Assembly: GCF_000938305.1 (NCBI RefSeq)
Contig: NZ_JYMT01000017.1
Span: forward strand, 39,140-103,139
Length of the DNA stretch: 64,000 bases
Direction: 5' to 3'
Source: Bradyrhizobium sp. LTSP885
Lineage (GTDB): Bacteria; Pseudomonadota; Alphaproteobacteria; Rhizobiales; Xanthobacteraceae
Shown here in pieces: positions 8,209 through 16,852 of this stretch; the stretch's first letter is position 1, and each line of letters opens with the position of its first letter. The translations under genes and the position numbers were made by a program. The notes under the pieces are model-generated. The model was given only the letters and a program-made list of their open reading frames with translations. It had not been told where the DNA came from and did no database searches.

Positions 8209-9627
8209 CTAGAATTTCACCGCGGTCCAGAGACTGAAGTAGAAGTGATCGTTTCTGTTGGCATTGGCGTAGCTGCCGTCAAAGCTGAAGTACTTCACGT
8301 ACTGCACGGCCAGCCGCACATTCATGTTCTGAAACGGCGAATCGGGCTTGCCCCAGGGTACGTAGGCGACTTCGACGATCATGCCGTCCGAGTTGGGGCT
8401 GCCGTTCGGCGTGGCCCAGTAAGCGGCGTCGGCCATGCCAACGGTGCGGAAATACTGCATTGAAGGCGTGACCGTGGCCGCGATGCTGTAGGAGACATCG
8501 AAGCGCATCGTGTCCAGCCAATGATCCGAGAACGCCCCCAGCGCCAGCGCGTCGCCCCACGCCAATTTTGCGGTCTCGTGAATATAGGTCGCATGCGCCG
8601 ACAATCTGTCGCTGGTCACCTTGGCGGGATCGGAGATGAACTGGTACGTCGCATCGACCGCGATATCGGTTTTGTGGACATTGAATCCGAGGGTCTGGCC
8701 GCCACCAGGAACGACATTGGCTGACAGGGCATAGGCGCCGATCTCCGCGTGATGCTTCTTGTCTCCCCAATCCTTGATCATGGCAACGCGTGCATACGGG
8801 AGAAAGGACGTGGTTTGGTCGCCGTCGTCCGGCACCTGGCCCAGCGCAGTCATCGCGGGTGCGCTGAGGCCCCTGTAGGCATCGCCCTCCAGGTAGAGGA
8901 AGTCGTTCCACATCGTGTAGACGCCGACGCCGGCGACGCGCTGTCCGAGACCGCCGTCGACCAGGGTCGAAGCCGTCGGTGTCGGCGCCAGCGCCGATTG
9001 GTTGTACGGGAATCCCCAGGCCGGCGTCGAGTTCCAGGGGTCCTGAACGGTCGGGTTGTTGTTGACCGTGACGCCTATGAGTACGTCCTGGCCGAACAAC
9101 TGACCCTCGCTCACGTGGCGAATATCGACATTGTTCAGCGCAGCCTTCTGGGCCACGCCGTCGTAGTTCAGCTCGATGAAGCCGCCGACCTCGGGCGCAA
9201 TTTGTCCCGCATAGTAGAGCGACAATTGATCGAACGCGAAGTTGTCGTTGTCCCTGAATCCGGGCGCGGCCCCGCCGGGCTGTGGCTGCATCGTGTGAGT
9301 GAAGGAGGATTGCGTCGTCATCGCCAGCGGCAGTCCATGGTCCTTGCCATCGTTGGCGGTATAGCCATGCAACTTGAAGTCGCGACCATAAGGGGTCAGT
9401 TGCGGGCCGAATGCTCCGATATGGCAGGCGGCGCAAGGTTGGCCAGTCTGAATCGCGAAAGACGGTACAGCGAGCGCCGGTCCAGCCATCATCGGGACTG
9501 CAAGCAGCGTCATCGGCGCCAGGATACGCAAACCCCGGGCAAAAATGCGCGCGACCGGCTTGCCCATCCAGGCTTTTGATTGGCGCGCTATGGTCCTGCG
9601 CAACAAGTCCAAAAACATGTTCCGCAT
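8209..9627 (-). CDS. Outer-membrane monoheme cytochrome c-porin fusion, Cyc2-like
   Basis: The 472-residue protein has a long basic N-terminus and signal peptide ending PALA (cleavage about residue 53), then one heme-c site CAACH (Cys65, Cys68, His69) within 20 residues of the mature N-terminus. This is followed by GPQLTPYGRDFKLHGYT and about 380 residues of alternating polar/aromatic strands ending in Phe (SLWTAVKF), as in outer-membrane beta-barrels. A heme plug directly fused to a barrel, with a P-x-L-T-x-(F/Y)-G-R-x-F-K-x-x-G-Y signature, is the architecture of Cyc2, the outer-membrane iron oxidase. The start could also be the ATG at 9567. Iron oxidation is an inference; a generic electron conduit is the safer description. 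Confidence 0.7.
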   Translation of the reverse strand: MRNMFLDLLRRTIARQSKAWMGKPVARIFARGLRILAPMTLLAVPMMAGPALAVPSFAIQTGQPCAACHIGAFGPQLTPYGRDFKLHGYTANDGKDHGLPLAMTTQSSFTHTMQPQPGGAAPGFRDNDNFAFDQLSLYYAGQIAPEVGGFIELNYDGVAQKAALNNVDIRHVSEGQLFGQDVLIGVTVNNNPTVQDPWNSTPAWGFPYNQSALAPTPTASTLVDGGLGQRVAGVGVYTMWNDFLYLEGDAYRGLSAPAMTALGQVPDDGDQTTSFLPYARVAMIKDWGDKKHHAEIGAYALSANVVPGGGQTLGFNVHKTDIAVDATYQFISDPAKVTSDRLSAHATYIHETAKLAWGDALALGAFSDHWLDTMRFDVSYSIAATVTPSMQYFRTVGMADAAYWATPNGSPNSDGMIVEVAYVPWGKPDSPFQNMNVRLAVQYVKYFSFDGSYANANRNDHFYFSLWTAVKF

Positions 9628-9867
9628 CTCGAGATCTGAGTACCAACCCGCGAAGCCAGTGAATCCGAATATGGTTAATGGTCCGTCAAATGAAGCTCTG
9701 GAGCCTCAAATGACAACGAACGGCAGGCCGTCCGCAGCGATCGTTAGCCGGCTAAACGGATCGAAACGGATTGGAATTTTGGCCCACTGGCCGATCGTCC
9801 ACCTCACTTTAACTCAAGGGGTTTAGCGTCTCCCGGTTCGGGCCAATACGGCTGGGGGAGCGATCAA

Positions 9868-12201
9868 GTGGCGTCGGCTGAAATTGATGTGGGAGCGGAA
9901 CAGGCCCCGGATCATCCCGACCGGCATTCTGGCCGGCCAGGCGACCGATACGCCATCTCGTTTCGTCGGCAATTCCTGGTCGTCACGGTCTGCCTGCTGG
10001 CGGTCAATCTCATGATCGGACTCTTCGCGCGCCACCAGCAACGCGCGATCATCGATTATGCCGTCAACGTATATGACACCGCCTTTATCTCCACCAACTA
10101 TGTCAGTCTCGCGCAGATCGCGTTTCAGCATTATATCGACGAACAGTCCCGCGCCATAGGACCGGACCAGGCGTCCAAGGCCAACGAACTTCTCGAAACT
10201 GTGCTCGACGATATCGACGTTGCCATCGAAAGGTCGAGCTCGCACCTTACGCGCGCCGAAGGACTAGAACTCAGGACGAATATTTCCGAGCTCCTCAAGC
10301 TTGGCGTCGACTCCCCGGAGTTACGGAGTCTGACGGACGATGTTCAACAAAAATTGGAGCGGCTGCATCAGAACAATTCGGCCATTGGCCTGCAGGCGCG
10401 AGACGACATCGAAGCGTTTTCCTACAGGTCCGATTTGCTGCTGCTGGCTTCAACCCTCACCAGCATTATGTTGGCGGGGCTGGTCCTGCTGGTGACCCAT
10501 CGCATGATCCGATCGTTGAATCAGCGATCGAGTGACCGTCTTTACGCGGCTCTGGAAGGCATGCCGCAAGGTCTCACCATGTTCGACGATAAGCAGCGCC
10601 TGATCATCTGCAACGCAGAATTTGGTGCGATGTATGGACTCGGTGTCGGGCTGATTGAGCCCGGCACCCCGCTTCGAGCCATTCTGGAACACCGGATGGA
10701 GAATGGAACAGCCGCGATCAACGCCGAGAATTTTGTAGAAGAGGAATTGGCGTCGGCGTCCCAACCGACGGCCATCGCTTTGGAGCATCAACTGCAGGAT
10801 GGACGCACGATTGCATTGACCAAGGCGCCTCTGAGCACCGGTGGTGCGGTTACCATCCACATGGATGTGACCGAAAAACGAAATTCAGAGAAGCAGATTG
10901 CGTTCCTAGCACATCACGACGCGCTGACCGGATTGGCAAACCGCGTTCAATTGCGCGAACATATCGACAAGATTCTGGAAAAAGTCAGGCGTGGCGGAAC
11001 GGCGTCCGTCCTCTGTCTGGATCTCGACAACTTCAAGATCATCAACGACACGCTCGGCCACTCCGTTGGGGACGCATTGCTGTGTGCGGTTTCCAAGCGA
11101 GTGCGCGATCTGGTGCGCGACAGAGATCTGGTCTCCCGGACCGGTGGCGACGAGTTTTCGATCGTGCAATTCGGCACGGATCCGCCGATGGAAGCCTCTG
11201 CTGCGCTGGCTGCCCGCATCGTCGAGGCTCTGAGCGCGCCATTTGAGCTCGGCGATCATCACGTTGTCATTGGCGCGAGCGTTGGAATTGCAATTGCACC
11301 TGACGACGGCGACAGCGCGGACCAGCTTTTGAAGAATGCCGACATGGCATTGTATCGTTCCAAGGAAGAAGGGCGCGGAAGGTTCCATTTCTTTGAACCT
11401 GAAATGGACATCAAGGCCCAGACCCGGCGCGTTCTCGAGCTCGATCTTCGCAGTGCGATCGCTGCGGGAGAGTTCGAAGTATTTTACCAGCCTATTGTCA
11501 ATCTCGCGGAAAACAGGATTACCGGATTTGAAGCACTGCTGCGCTGGAACCATCCAACCCGTGGAAGGGTCGCGCCAAATGACTTCATTCCGCTGGCTGA
11601 GGAAACAGGGCTAATTGGTGCGATCGGCGAGTGGGTGATCCGGCAGGCTTGTGCCGAGGCGAGGAGATGGCCGTCCGATACGAGGGTGGCGGTCAACGTC
11701 TCACCAGTGCAATTCCGTAACAAAACGTTGGTCCTTGCTGTTGTGTCCGCTTTGGCGGCCTCGGGATTGCGCCCAGATCTATTGGAGCTCGAGATCACCG
11801 AGACCGTATTGATGAACAACAACGAGGCAACGTTGGCGGCGCTGCACCAGTTGCGAGCCCTAGGCGTCAGGATATCGATGGACGACTTCGGGACCGGATA
11901 CTCGTCGTTAAGTTACCTCCGCAGCTTCCCGTTCGATAAAATAAAGATCGATCAGAGTTTCGTTCGGGACCTTTCCGAAAGACCCGACTCTATCGCAATC
12001 ATTCGCGCGGTCGCAGGGCTTGGCCAAAGTTTCGGCATGACCACGACAGCAGAAGGCGTCGAAACCCAGGAGCAATTGGATCAGATGCGCGCGGAGGGGT
12101 GTAGCGAGGTGCAGGGATACTTCTACAGCAGGCCCGTGCCGGCTAGCGAGATCGCCCAGCTACTGATTGGCTTCCAGGAACGAGTCCGGGCGGCGGCGTA
12201 G
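9868..12201 (+). CDS. Membrane-bound GGDEF-EAL protein (c-di-GMP turnover)
   Basis: This 777-residue protein starts at a GTG preceded by GGGGGAG. It has two membrane helices (about residues 34-52 and 190-210) enclosing a periplasmic sensor of about 135 residues. A PAS-like segment (ALEGMPQGLTMFDD onward) follows, then a GGDEF domain with an intact G-G-D-E-F at 426-430 and an EAL domain with Glu-Ala-Leu at 555-557 and the DDFGTGYSSL loop. Both cyclase and phosphodiesterase motifs are intact, so the net activity cannot be predicted. It diverges from the Cyc2-like/cupredoxin operon across a 240-bp gap and could sense periplasmic redox state. Confidence 0.9.
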   Translation: MASAEIDVGAEQAPDHPDRHSGRPGDRYAISFRRQFLVVTVCLLAVNLMIGLFARHQQRAIIDYAVNVYDTAFISTNYVSLAQIAFQHYIDEQSRAIGPDQASKANELLETVLDDIDVAIERSSSHLTRAEGLELRTNISELLKLGVDSPELRSLTDDVQQKLERLHQNNSAIGLQARDDIEAFSYRSDLLLLASTLTSIMLAGLVLLVTHRMIRSLNQRSSDRLYAALEGMPQGLTMFDDKQRLIICNAEFGAMYGLGVGLIEPGTPLRAILEHRMENGTAAINAENFVEEELASASQPTAIALEHQLQDGRTIALTKAPLSTGGAVTIHMDVTEKRNSEKQIAFLAHHDALTGLANRVQLREHIDKILEKVRRGGTASVLCLDLDNFKIINDTLGHSVGDALLCAVSKRVRDLVRDRDLVSRTGGDEFSIVQFGTDPPMEASAALAARIVEALSAPFELGDHHVVIGASVGIAIAPDDGDSADQLLKNADMALYRSKEEGRGRFHFFEPEMDIKAQTRRVLELDLRSAIAAGEFEVFYQPIVNLAENRITGFEALLRWNHPTRGRVAPNDFIPLAEETGLIGAIGEWVIRQACAEARRWPSDTRVAVNVSPVQFRNKTLVLAVVSALAASGLRPDLLELEITETVLMNNNEATLAALHQLRALGVRISMDDFGTGYSSLSYLRSFPFDKIKIDQSFVRDLSERPDSIAIIRAVAGLGQSFGMTTTAEGVETQEQLDQMRAEGCSEVQGYFYSRPVPASEIAQLLIGFQERVRAAA

Positions 12202-12575
12202 TCGCCGCCTTTCCCGATCTACGATCATGCGGCGCCCATCAGGCCGTAATGTCCAAAGGCGCTTTTGCGCGAGCGCGCAGAGCGACCGCTTCTGGCGACT
12301 TTTGCAACAAAATCGGCCCATAGCAGACCAACCAGGCCGATCTGATGATGTCCGTTGATAGCGGCGGACCGGAAGTAGCTGGCAAGAGAAACGCATGTTT
12401 CGGCCAAACTGCCCGGTAGCGCAAGGTCGCTACGGCCAGGTCCCCCCGCCAAATCCCGGTCCTGCGAGCGGGCCCCATTCTTACTTTGCATGGGGTTGTT
12501 TTCGATATTTTGTATCTGGGCCCTAGGTGCGCCGCCGAAGGGCGCTGGACCCCGTCTGGGACACGCGACCCCGAT
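12202..12575. other. Intergenic stretch with 53-bp repeat, no gene seen
   Basis: The gap holds the second copy of the 53-bp repeat and nothing else that I can support. Short frames in both directions lack start signals and known motifs. Confidence 0.6.
12316..12368. repeat. 53-bp direct repeat, copy 2
   Basis: It differs from 6891-6943 only at two positions and has the same orientation. The two copies bracket the segment from the small secreted protein to the GGDEF-EAL gene. Confidence 0.85.
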
Positions 12576-13223
12576 CTATTGCGCAAGCACACCTTCGCGC
12601 TTTTTCAGTACGCGATAGTAGCTCCACCACAGATGCGCGGCGGCGCCACGCAGCGGACGCCATGGTTCGGCGAGTGGCGCCATCTGCTTTGGCGTCGGCC
12701 GCTCCTTCAGCCCGAGGCCGACCTTGACCGCCTCCTGCACGGCGAGGTCGCCGGCCGGCCAGGCGTCGCCATGGCCGAGGCAGAACAGCAGATAGACGTC
12801 GGCGGTCCATGGGCCGATGCCGGGCAGCGCGGTCAGCGTGTTGTGCGCGGCGTCAGCCTCTTCATTGGCGAGCACGTCGAGGTTCAGCCGCTCCTCAGTG
12901 AGCTCGCGCGCGATGTGCTTCAGCGTCTTGATCTTGGCCGCAGATAGCCCGAGCCGGCCGAGCCGGTCGGCGCGGGCTTTGCGGATCGCGTCATGATGGA
13001 ACGGATCGAACGCCGTGCTGACGCGTCCCCAGATCGCCGCGGCGCTGGCGGTCGAGAGCTGCTGGCCGCAGACGATCGCGGCCAGTCCCGCAAAGCCCGG
13101 CTCGCGCTGCCGGATCGCCGGCATGCCGGTCAATTCAAGGATCGGCCGTAGCCGACGGTCCTGATCGACGAGCTTGTGGATGGCGTCGTCGAGGTCGGCC
13201 TGGGTTTCGAGGTGGATCAGCAT
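12576..13223 (-). CDS. DNA-3-methyladenine glycosylase II (AlkA-type)
   Basis: This 215-residue base-excision repair enzyme removes alkylated purines from DNA. It contains the helix-hairpin-helix and Gly/Pro loop LTALPGIGPWTADVYLLF, followed by AGDLAVQ, where the Asp is the catalytic residue of the HhH-GPD superfamily, and VCGQQLSTASA in the first half. The reading frame is open well upstream, but the extra part is low-complexity sequence over a palindromic repeat, so the ATG at 13223 is chosen. It lacks the N-terminal TBP-like domain of E. coli AlkA. It diverges from gluQ. Confidence 0.85.
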   Translation of the reverse strand: MLIHLETQADLDDAIHKLVDQDRRLRPILELTGMPAIRQREPGFAGLAAIVCGQQLSTASAAAIWGRVSTAFDPFHHDAIRKARADRLGRLGLSAAKIKTLKHIARELTEERLNLDVLANEEADAAHNTLTALPGIGPWTADVYLLFCLGHGDAWPAGDLAVQEAVKVGLGLKERPTPKQMAPLAEPWRPLRGAAAHLWWSYYRVLKKREGVLAQ

Positions 13224-13241
13224 GGGGGACCGGCATCTACT

Positions 13242-13361
13242 CGTCATGCATGGGCTTGACCCGCGCATCCATCTTCTAACTGAGTCTTGTTTAGATGGAT
13301 CGCCGGGCATAGGCGAGCGGAAGCGACGCCGTCCTTCAGACGGCTGTGCCCGGCAATGACG
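13242..13361. repeat. Intergenic palindromic repeat between alkA-type gene and gluQ
   Basis: The element begins CGTCATGCATGGGCTTGACC and ends CCCGGCAATGACG, with an internal GATGGAT/ATCCATC pair. It looks like a copy of the dispersed bradyrhizobial palindromes, interrupted in the middle. Confidence 0.6.
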
Positions 13362-13375
13362 CGCGACCCATAGCC

Positions 13376-14245
13376 ATGTCACAAATTTTCCGTTTTGCGC
13401 CGAGCCCGAACGGTGACCTGCATCTCGGCCATGCCTACTCGGCGCTGCTCAATTTCGAGCTGGCGCGGCGGTCGGGCGGGCGTTTGCTGCTGCGGATCGA
13501 GGACATCGACACGACGCGCTGCCGGCCGGAGTTCGAGGAGGCGATTTACGAGGACCTCGCCTGGCTCGGCATCGCCTGGGAGACGCCGGTGCGGCGGCAG
13601 TCGGAGCATCTTGCCACCTATCGCCAGGCGATCGATCGCCTCTCGGCGCAGGGACTGATCTATCCGAGCTTCGAGAGCCGCGCCGAGATCGCGCGGCTTG
13701 TCGCCGACAAGGAAGCCCGCGGCGCTTGGCCGCGCGATCCCGATGGGGCGCCGCTCTATCCGGGCACGGCCAAATCGCTGCCATCCGAGGAGCGCGGCCG
13801 CCTGATCGAACAGGGCGTGCCTTTCGCCCTGCGGCTCGACATGGCGGCTGCGTTGGCGCGCGCAGGCCATCCGCGCTGGCGCGAGCAGGGTGAAGGCCCC
13901 GCCGGCCAAACCGGCGACGTCACCGCCCGGCCCGAAGCCTGGGGCGACGTCATCCTGGCGCGCAAGGAGATCCCGACCAGCTACCATCTCTCGGTCGTGA
14001 TCGACGACGCCCTGCAGGGGGTCACCGATGTGGTGCGTGGACAGGACCTGTTCTGGTCGACCAGCGTCCATCGCCTTTTGCAGGATCTGTTCGGTCTGTC
14101 CCCACCGGCCTACCGGCATCACCCGCTGATCCGCGACGCGGCCGGGCAAAAGCTCGCGAAATCGACCCGGGCGACCGGGCTGCGCGAATTGCGGGCGGCG
14201 GGCGCGAGCCCGGCCGACATTCGCCGCCTGGTCGGCCTGCCGTAG
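13376..14245 (+). CDS. gluQ: Glutamyl-Q tRNA(Asp) synthetase
   Basis: This 289-residue enzyme adenylates glutamate and attaches it to queuosine at the wobble position of tRNA-Asp. It is a GluRS catalytic domain without an anticodon-binding domain. It has FRFAPSPNGDLHLGHAYSAL with the HIGH-type motif HLGH, LLRIEDIDTTRC, and a KMSKS-like KLAKS near residue 258. The length is typical of YadB/GluQ. The ATG at 13376 aligns with the family N-terminus, although the frame is open a little upstream. Confidence 0.92.
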   Translation: MSQIFRFAPSPNGDLHLGHAYSALLNFELARRSGGRLLLRIEDIDTTRCRPEFEEAIYEDLAWLGIAWETPVRRQSEHLATYRQAIDRLSAQGLIYPSFESRAEIARLVADKEARGAWPRDPDGAPLYPGTAKSLPSEERGRLIEQGVPFALRLDMAAALARAGHPRWREQGEGPAGQTGDVTARPEAWGDVILARKEIPTSYHLSVVIDDALQGVTDVVRGQDLFWSTSVHRLLQDLFGLSPPAYRHHPLIRDAAGQKLAKSTRATGLRELRAAGASPADIRRLVGLP

Positions 14246-14332
14246 TTTTGCGGTTGGTAATCAGGCGGCGCCGCCGTGACTCCGAGGCTGCGGGCGTGGC
14301 ATGCTGGTTCCCGGGCAGGGACAACGGAGATT

Positions 14333-15577
14333 ATGGCGGTACCATCGCGCGGACGGCGCAGCTCGCGGCAACTGAGAAAGAAGCCGCCGAAGAAGCGTGC
14401 CCCGGCGAAGGCCAAGCCGCGCCGCAAGCCTGCTCTCGCAAAACCCGATCCCGGCATGATCGAAACCGCGCTCGCCGCCTTTGCCCATGAGGTGCGGACG
14501 CCGCTGACCGGGATCCTCGCGATCAGCAATCTGCTCGCGACCTCCGATCTCGGCGAGCGCGAGCGGCGCTGGGTCGACACCATCAAGGCCGGCGCGGAAC
14601 ATCTGGCGAGCCTTGCGACGGTGTTCGTCGACGCCGCCCGGAGCGAGGGGCCGGGGCTCGAGGTCCGGCAGGATTTCTTCGATCTGCGCACGCTGGCGCG
14701 GAACGTGGGCGACTCACTGTCCGGCCGCGCTGCGGCCAAGGGGCTGCAGGCCTCCGTCGAGATATCGAACAAATTGCCCGCCTTCGCGGTCGGTGATCCC
14801 GTCCGCCTGCGCGCGGCGCTGGAAAACCTGATCGACAATGCCGTCAAGTTCACCGAGCAGGGGCGCGTGGCGCTGCATGCCGCGCCGGCCCGCGCGCCCA
14901 AGGGCAAGATCGGTGTCGTCTTCGCGATCTCCGACAGCGGCATCGGTCTGACGCTCAAGGATGCGAAGCGGCTGTACCGGCCGTTCTCGCAGGCCAATGT
15001 TTCGATCGCCGCGCGGTTCGGCGGCGCCGGGCTCGGCCTGTCGTCGGTCAAGCAGCTCGCGCGCGCCATGGGCGGCGACATCGTTGCAACCGAGCGCAAG
15101 GGCGGCGGCACCGTGTTCACGCTGAATGTGTTGCTGACACCGGCGCAGGGACCGGTCACCATCATGTCTGACGTTGACGCGGCCGGGGAAGCGACGCAGC
15201 CGCTGCGGCTGCTCAGCGTCGAGGACAATCCGTTCGGCCGCGTCGTGCTCAACACCATCCTGACCGAACTCGGGCATCATACTGAATTTGTCGGTCAGGG
15301 CGAAGCCGCGCCCGATCGGCTCGGCCAGGGCGCCTTCGACGCGGTGCTGATGGACATGGTGCTGCCGGGCATCGGCGGGGTCGAGGCGATCAGGCGCATC
15401 CGCGCGCTGCCGGCGCCGCACGGCCGGATCGCGATCATCGGGATTTCCGGCCGGGCTGAAGACGACGCTGCCGCGCGTACCGCCGGCGCCGACGGCTTCC
15501 TGGTCAAGCCTGTGTCTCCGCGGGCGCTAGCGACTGCGCTGCTTGAAGCGACACGCCGCGCGGCAGCCGCGACTTGA
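14333..15577 (+). CDS. Soluble hybrid histidine kinase with receiver domain
   Basis: The product (about 414 residues from the ATG at 14333; a GTG at 14276 is an alternative) has an Arg/Lys/Pro-rich N-terminus, then the H-box FAHEVRTPLTGILAISNLL, N-box ENLIDNAVKF, G1 DSGIGL and G2 GGAGLGLSSVKQLARAMGG. A C-terminal receiver domain follows with VEDNPFGR and phospho-acceptor Asp in VLMDMVLPG. There is no membrane helix and no separate sensor domain, so input is cytoplasmic or through a partner. Its 3' end overlaps the convergent YihY gene by 74 bp. Cognate output is unknown. Confidence 0.88.
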   Translation: MAVPSRGRRSSRQLRKKPPKKRAPAKAKPRRKPALAKPDPGMIETALAAFAHEVRTPLTGILAISNLLATSDLGERERRWVDTIKAGAEHLASLATVFVDAARSEGPGLEVRQDFFDLRTLARNVGDSLSGRAAAKGLQASVEISNKLPAFAVGDPVRLRAALENLIDNAVKFTEQGRVALHAAPARAPKGKIGVVFAISDSGIGLTLKDAKRLYRPFSQANVSIAARFGGAGLGLSSVKQLARAMGGDIVATERKGGGTVFTLNVLLTPAQGPVTIMSDVDAAGEATQPLRLLSVEDNPFGRVVLNTILTELGHHTEFVGQGEAAPDRLGQGAFDAVLMDMVLPGIGGVEAIRRIRALPAPHGRIAIIGISGRAEDDAAARTAGADGFLVKPVSPRALATALLEATRRAAAAT

Positions 15578-16397
15578 TGATCGCCGCATTCAGCTCGCCG
15601 CCATAGACGAAGATCGCGGCGATGAAATACATGAACACCAGCGCGATGATCACCGAGGCGAGCCCCGCATACATCGTGACGTAATTGTTGGCGAAGCGCG
15701 CCAGATACATGCCGAACCCGATGCCCGAGATCAACGACGCCACCACGGTGAAGATGATGCCGGGCAGGATCTGCAGGAAGCCGCGGCGGCCGGCCGGCAG
15801 CCAGGCATGCAGGAAGAAGAGCACGACGATCAGCGCCAGGGTCGTGACGCCGTAGCGGGCGGTATTGAGCAGGCTCTCGTTGGATTCGACGAAGAATGGA
15901 ATATGGCGCCGCGCCGCTTCAAGGAACAGCGGTCCGAGCACGATCAGGAACGCCATCGCCAGCGAGGTGACCGCCGCGACCAGCGTGTAGCCGATCGATT
16001 CCAGCCGTAGCCAGTACCAGCGCCGCGGCTCGGCCATGGCATAGGCGCGGTTCAGCGCCACCCGCAGCGCCTCGACACCGTTGGAGGCGAAGTAGACCGC
16101 AAGCACGGCGCCGATGGTGAGGATGTCGCCGCGGGTCGTGGTCAGCACCTCGTGGATCTGGCCGGACAGGGCGTCGGCGACCTGCTGCGGCCAGACCTGC
16201 AACAACAGCCCGACGGCCTGGTCGGCGAGTTCCTTGGACCCGAAAAAGCCGGCCAGCGACGTCAGCACGATCAGGAACGGAAACAGCGCCATCAGGGTCG
16301 ACAGCGCGATATGGCTCGCGATCGCCCAGCCGTCGTCGGCGAGGAACGTGTAAAAGGCATCCATCACGACGTGGGTGACGTAACGAAGCTGCTTCAC
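15504..16397 (-). CDS. YihY/BrkB-family inner-membrane protein
   Basis: The protein has about six membrane helices and the family segments LADDGWAIASHIALSTLMALF, FGSKELADQ and an SLISGIGFGMYLARF stretch, ending in a short cytoplasmic tail. YihY/BrkB proteins were once called ribonuclease BN; their function remains unclear. The chosen start is a GTG at 16397 behind GGGTGGAAT. An upstream open frame to 16529 would overlap the divergent HIG1 gene and has no family resemblance. The 3' end overlaps the histidine kinase gene tail to tail. Confidence 0.85.
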   Translation of the reverse strand: MKQLRYVTHVVMDAFYTFLADDGWAIASHIALSTLMALFPFLIVLTSLAGFFGSKELADQAVGLLLQVWPQQVADALSGQIHEVLTTTRGDILTIGAVLAVYFASNGVEALRVALNRAYAMAEPRRWYWLRLESIGYTLVAAVTSLAMAFLIVLGPLFLEAARRHIPFFVESNESLLNTARYGVTTLALIVVLFFLHAWLPAGRRGFLQILPGIIFTVVASLISGIGFGMYLARFANNYVTMYAGLASVIIALVFMYFIAAIFVYGGELNAAIIKSRLPRGVSLQAAQSLAPAETQA

Positions 16398-16522
16398 ATT
16401 CCACCCGGCGAACGGCTCGATCCGAAAACAGGCCCAGCTTGTGATATTACGCGGCAAAATGCCAGTTGGTTGCATCGCCGGGGTGTGTGGAAGTCTGCCC
16501 CACGCGGTGTTATGTACCGTCG

Positions 16523-16717
16523 ATGACATCCCTTCTCAGCATGATCGTCCTTCCCATCGCCGTCGCCGCCGTGGCGCTGGTGCTGCTGCTCGGCCTCGTC
16601 AACATGATGAGGGGCGGCTCGCCGAACCGTTCGCAGAATTTGATGCGATGGCGCGTCCTGCTGCAGTTCATCGCGATCGTCATCACCATGGTCACGGTCT
16701 GGGCGATGGGGCACTAG
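16523..16717 (+). CDS. Twin-transmembrane HIG1-domain protein
   Basis: The 64-residue product consists of two hydrophobic helices separated by a basic loop (MMRGGSPNRSQNLMRWR), the layout of small HIG1-domain proteins. In alphaproteobacteria and mitochondria, HIG1 proteins associate with respiratory oxidases. The ATG at 16523 gives the compact form. The cobalamin adenosyltransferase gene follows after a repeat element. Assignment is by layout and the QNLMRWRV motif. Confidence 0.75.
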   Translation: MTSLLSMIVLPIAVAAVALVLLLGLVNMMRGGSPNRSQNLMRWRVLLQFIAIVITMVTVWAMGH

Positions 16718-16820
16718 AGCGTTTTCGAGCGAAGTGGATACCGGTTCGCGTAAAGAAAACGCGCCAAAAGAAGAATCTAGAGCCCCGTTCCGATTCCATC
16801 GGAACGGAAGTGGCTCTAGA
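16716..16820. repeat. Dispersed intergenic repeat, GTTTTCGAGCGAAGTGG family, copy 1
   Basis: This element is repeated at 24136-24235. It starts AGAGCGTTTTCGAGCGAAGT and ends in a long hairpin (16776-16820) made of TAGAGCC, CCGTTCCGAT and their complements. It may terminate transcription of the HIG1 gene. Confidence 0.8.
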
Positions 16821-16852
16821 GCGCGATGCGCAAACCCTAGGAGACCACGACG

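Noticed and set aside
12225..12592. Overlapping small frames in the gap after the GGDEF-EAL gene
   Set aside because: They cover the 53-bp repeat and overlap each other in several frames, with no coding character.
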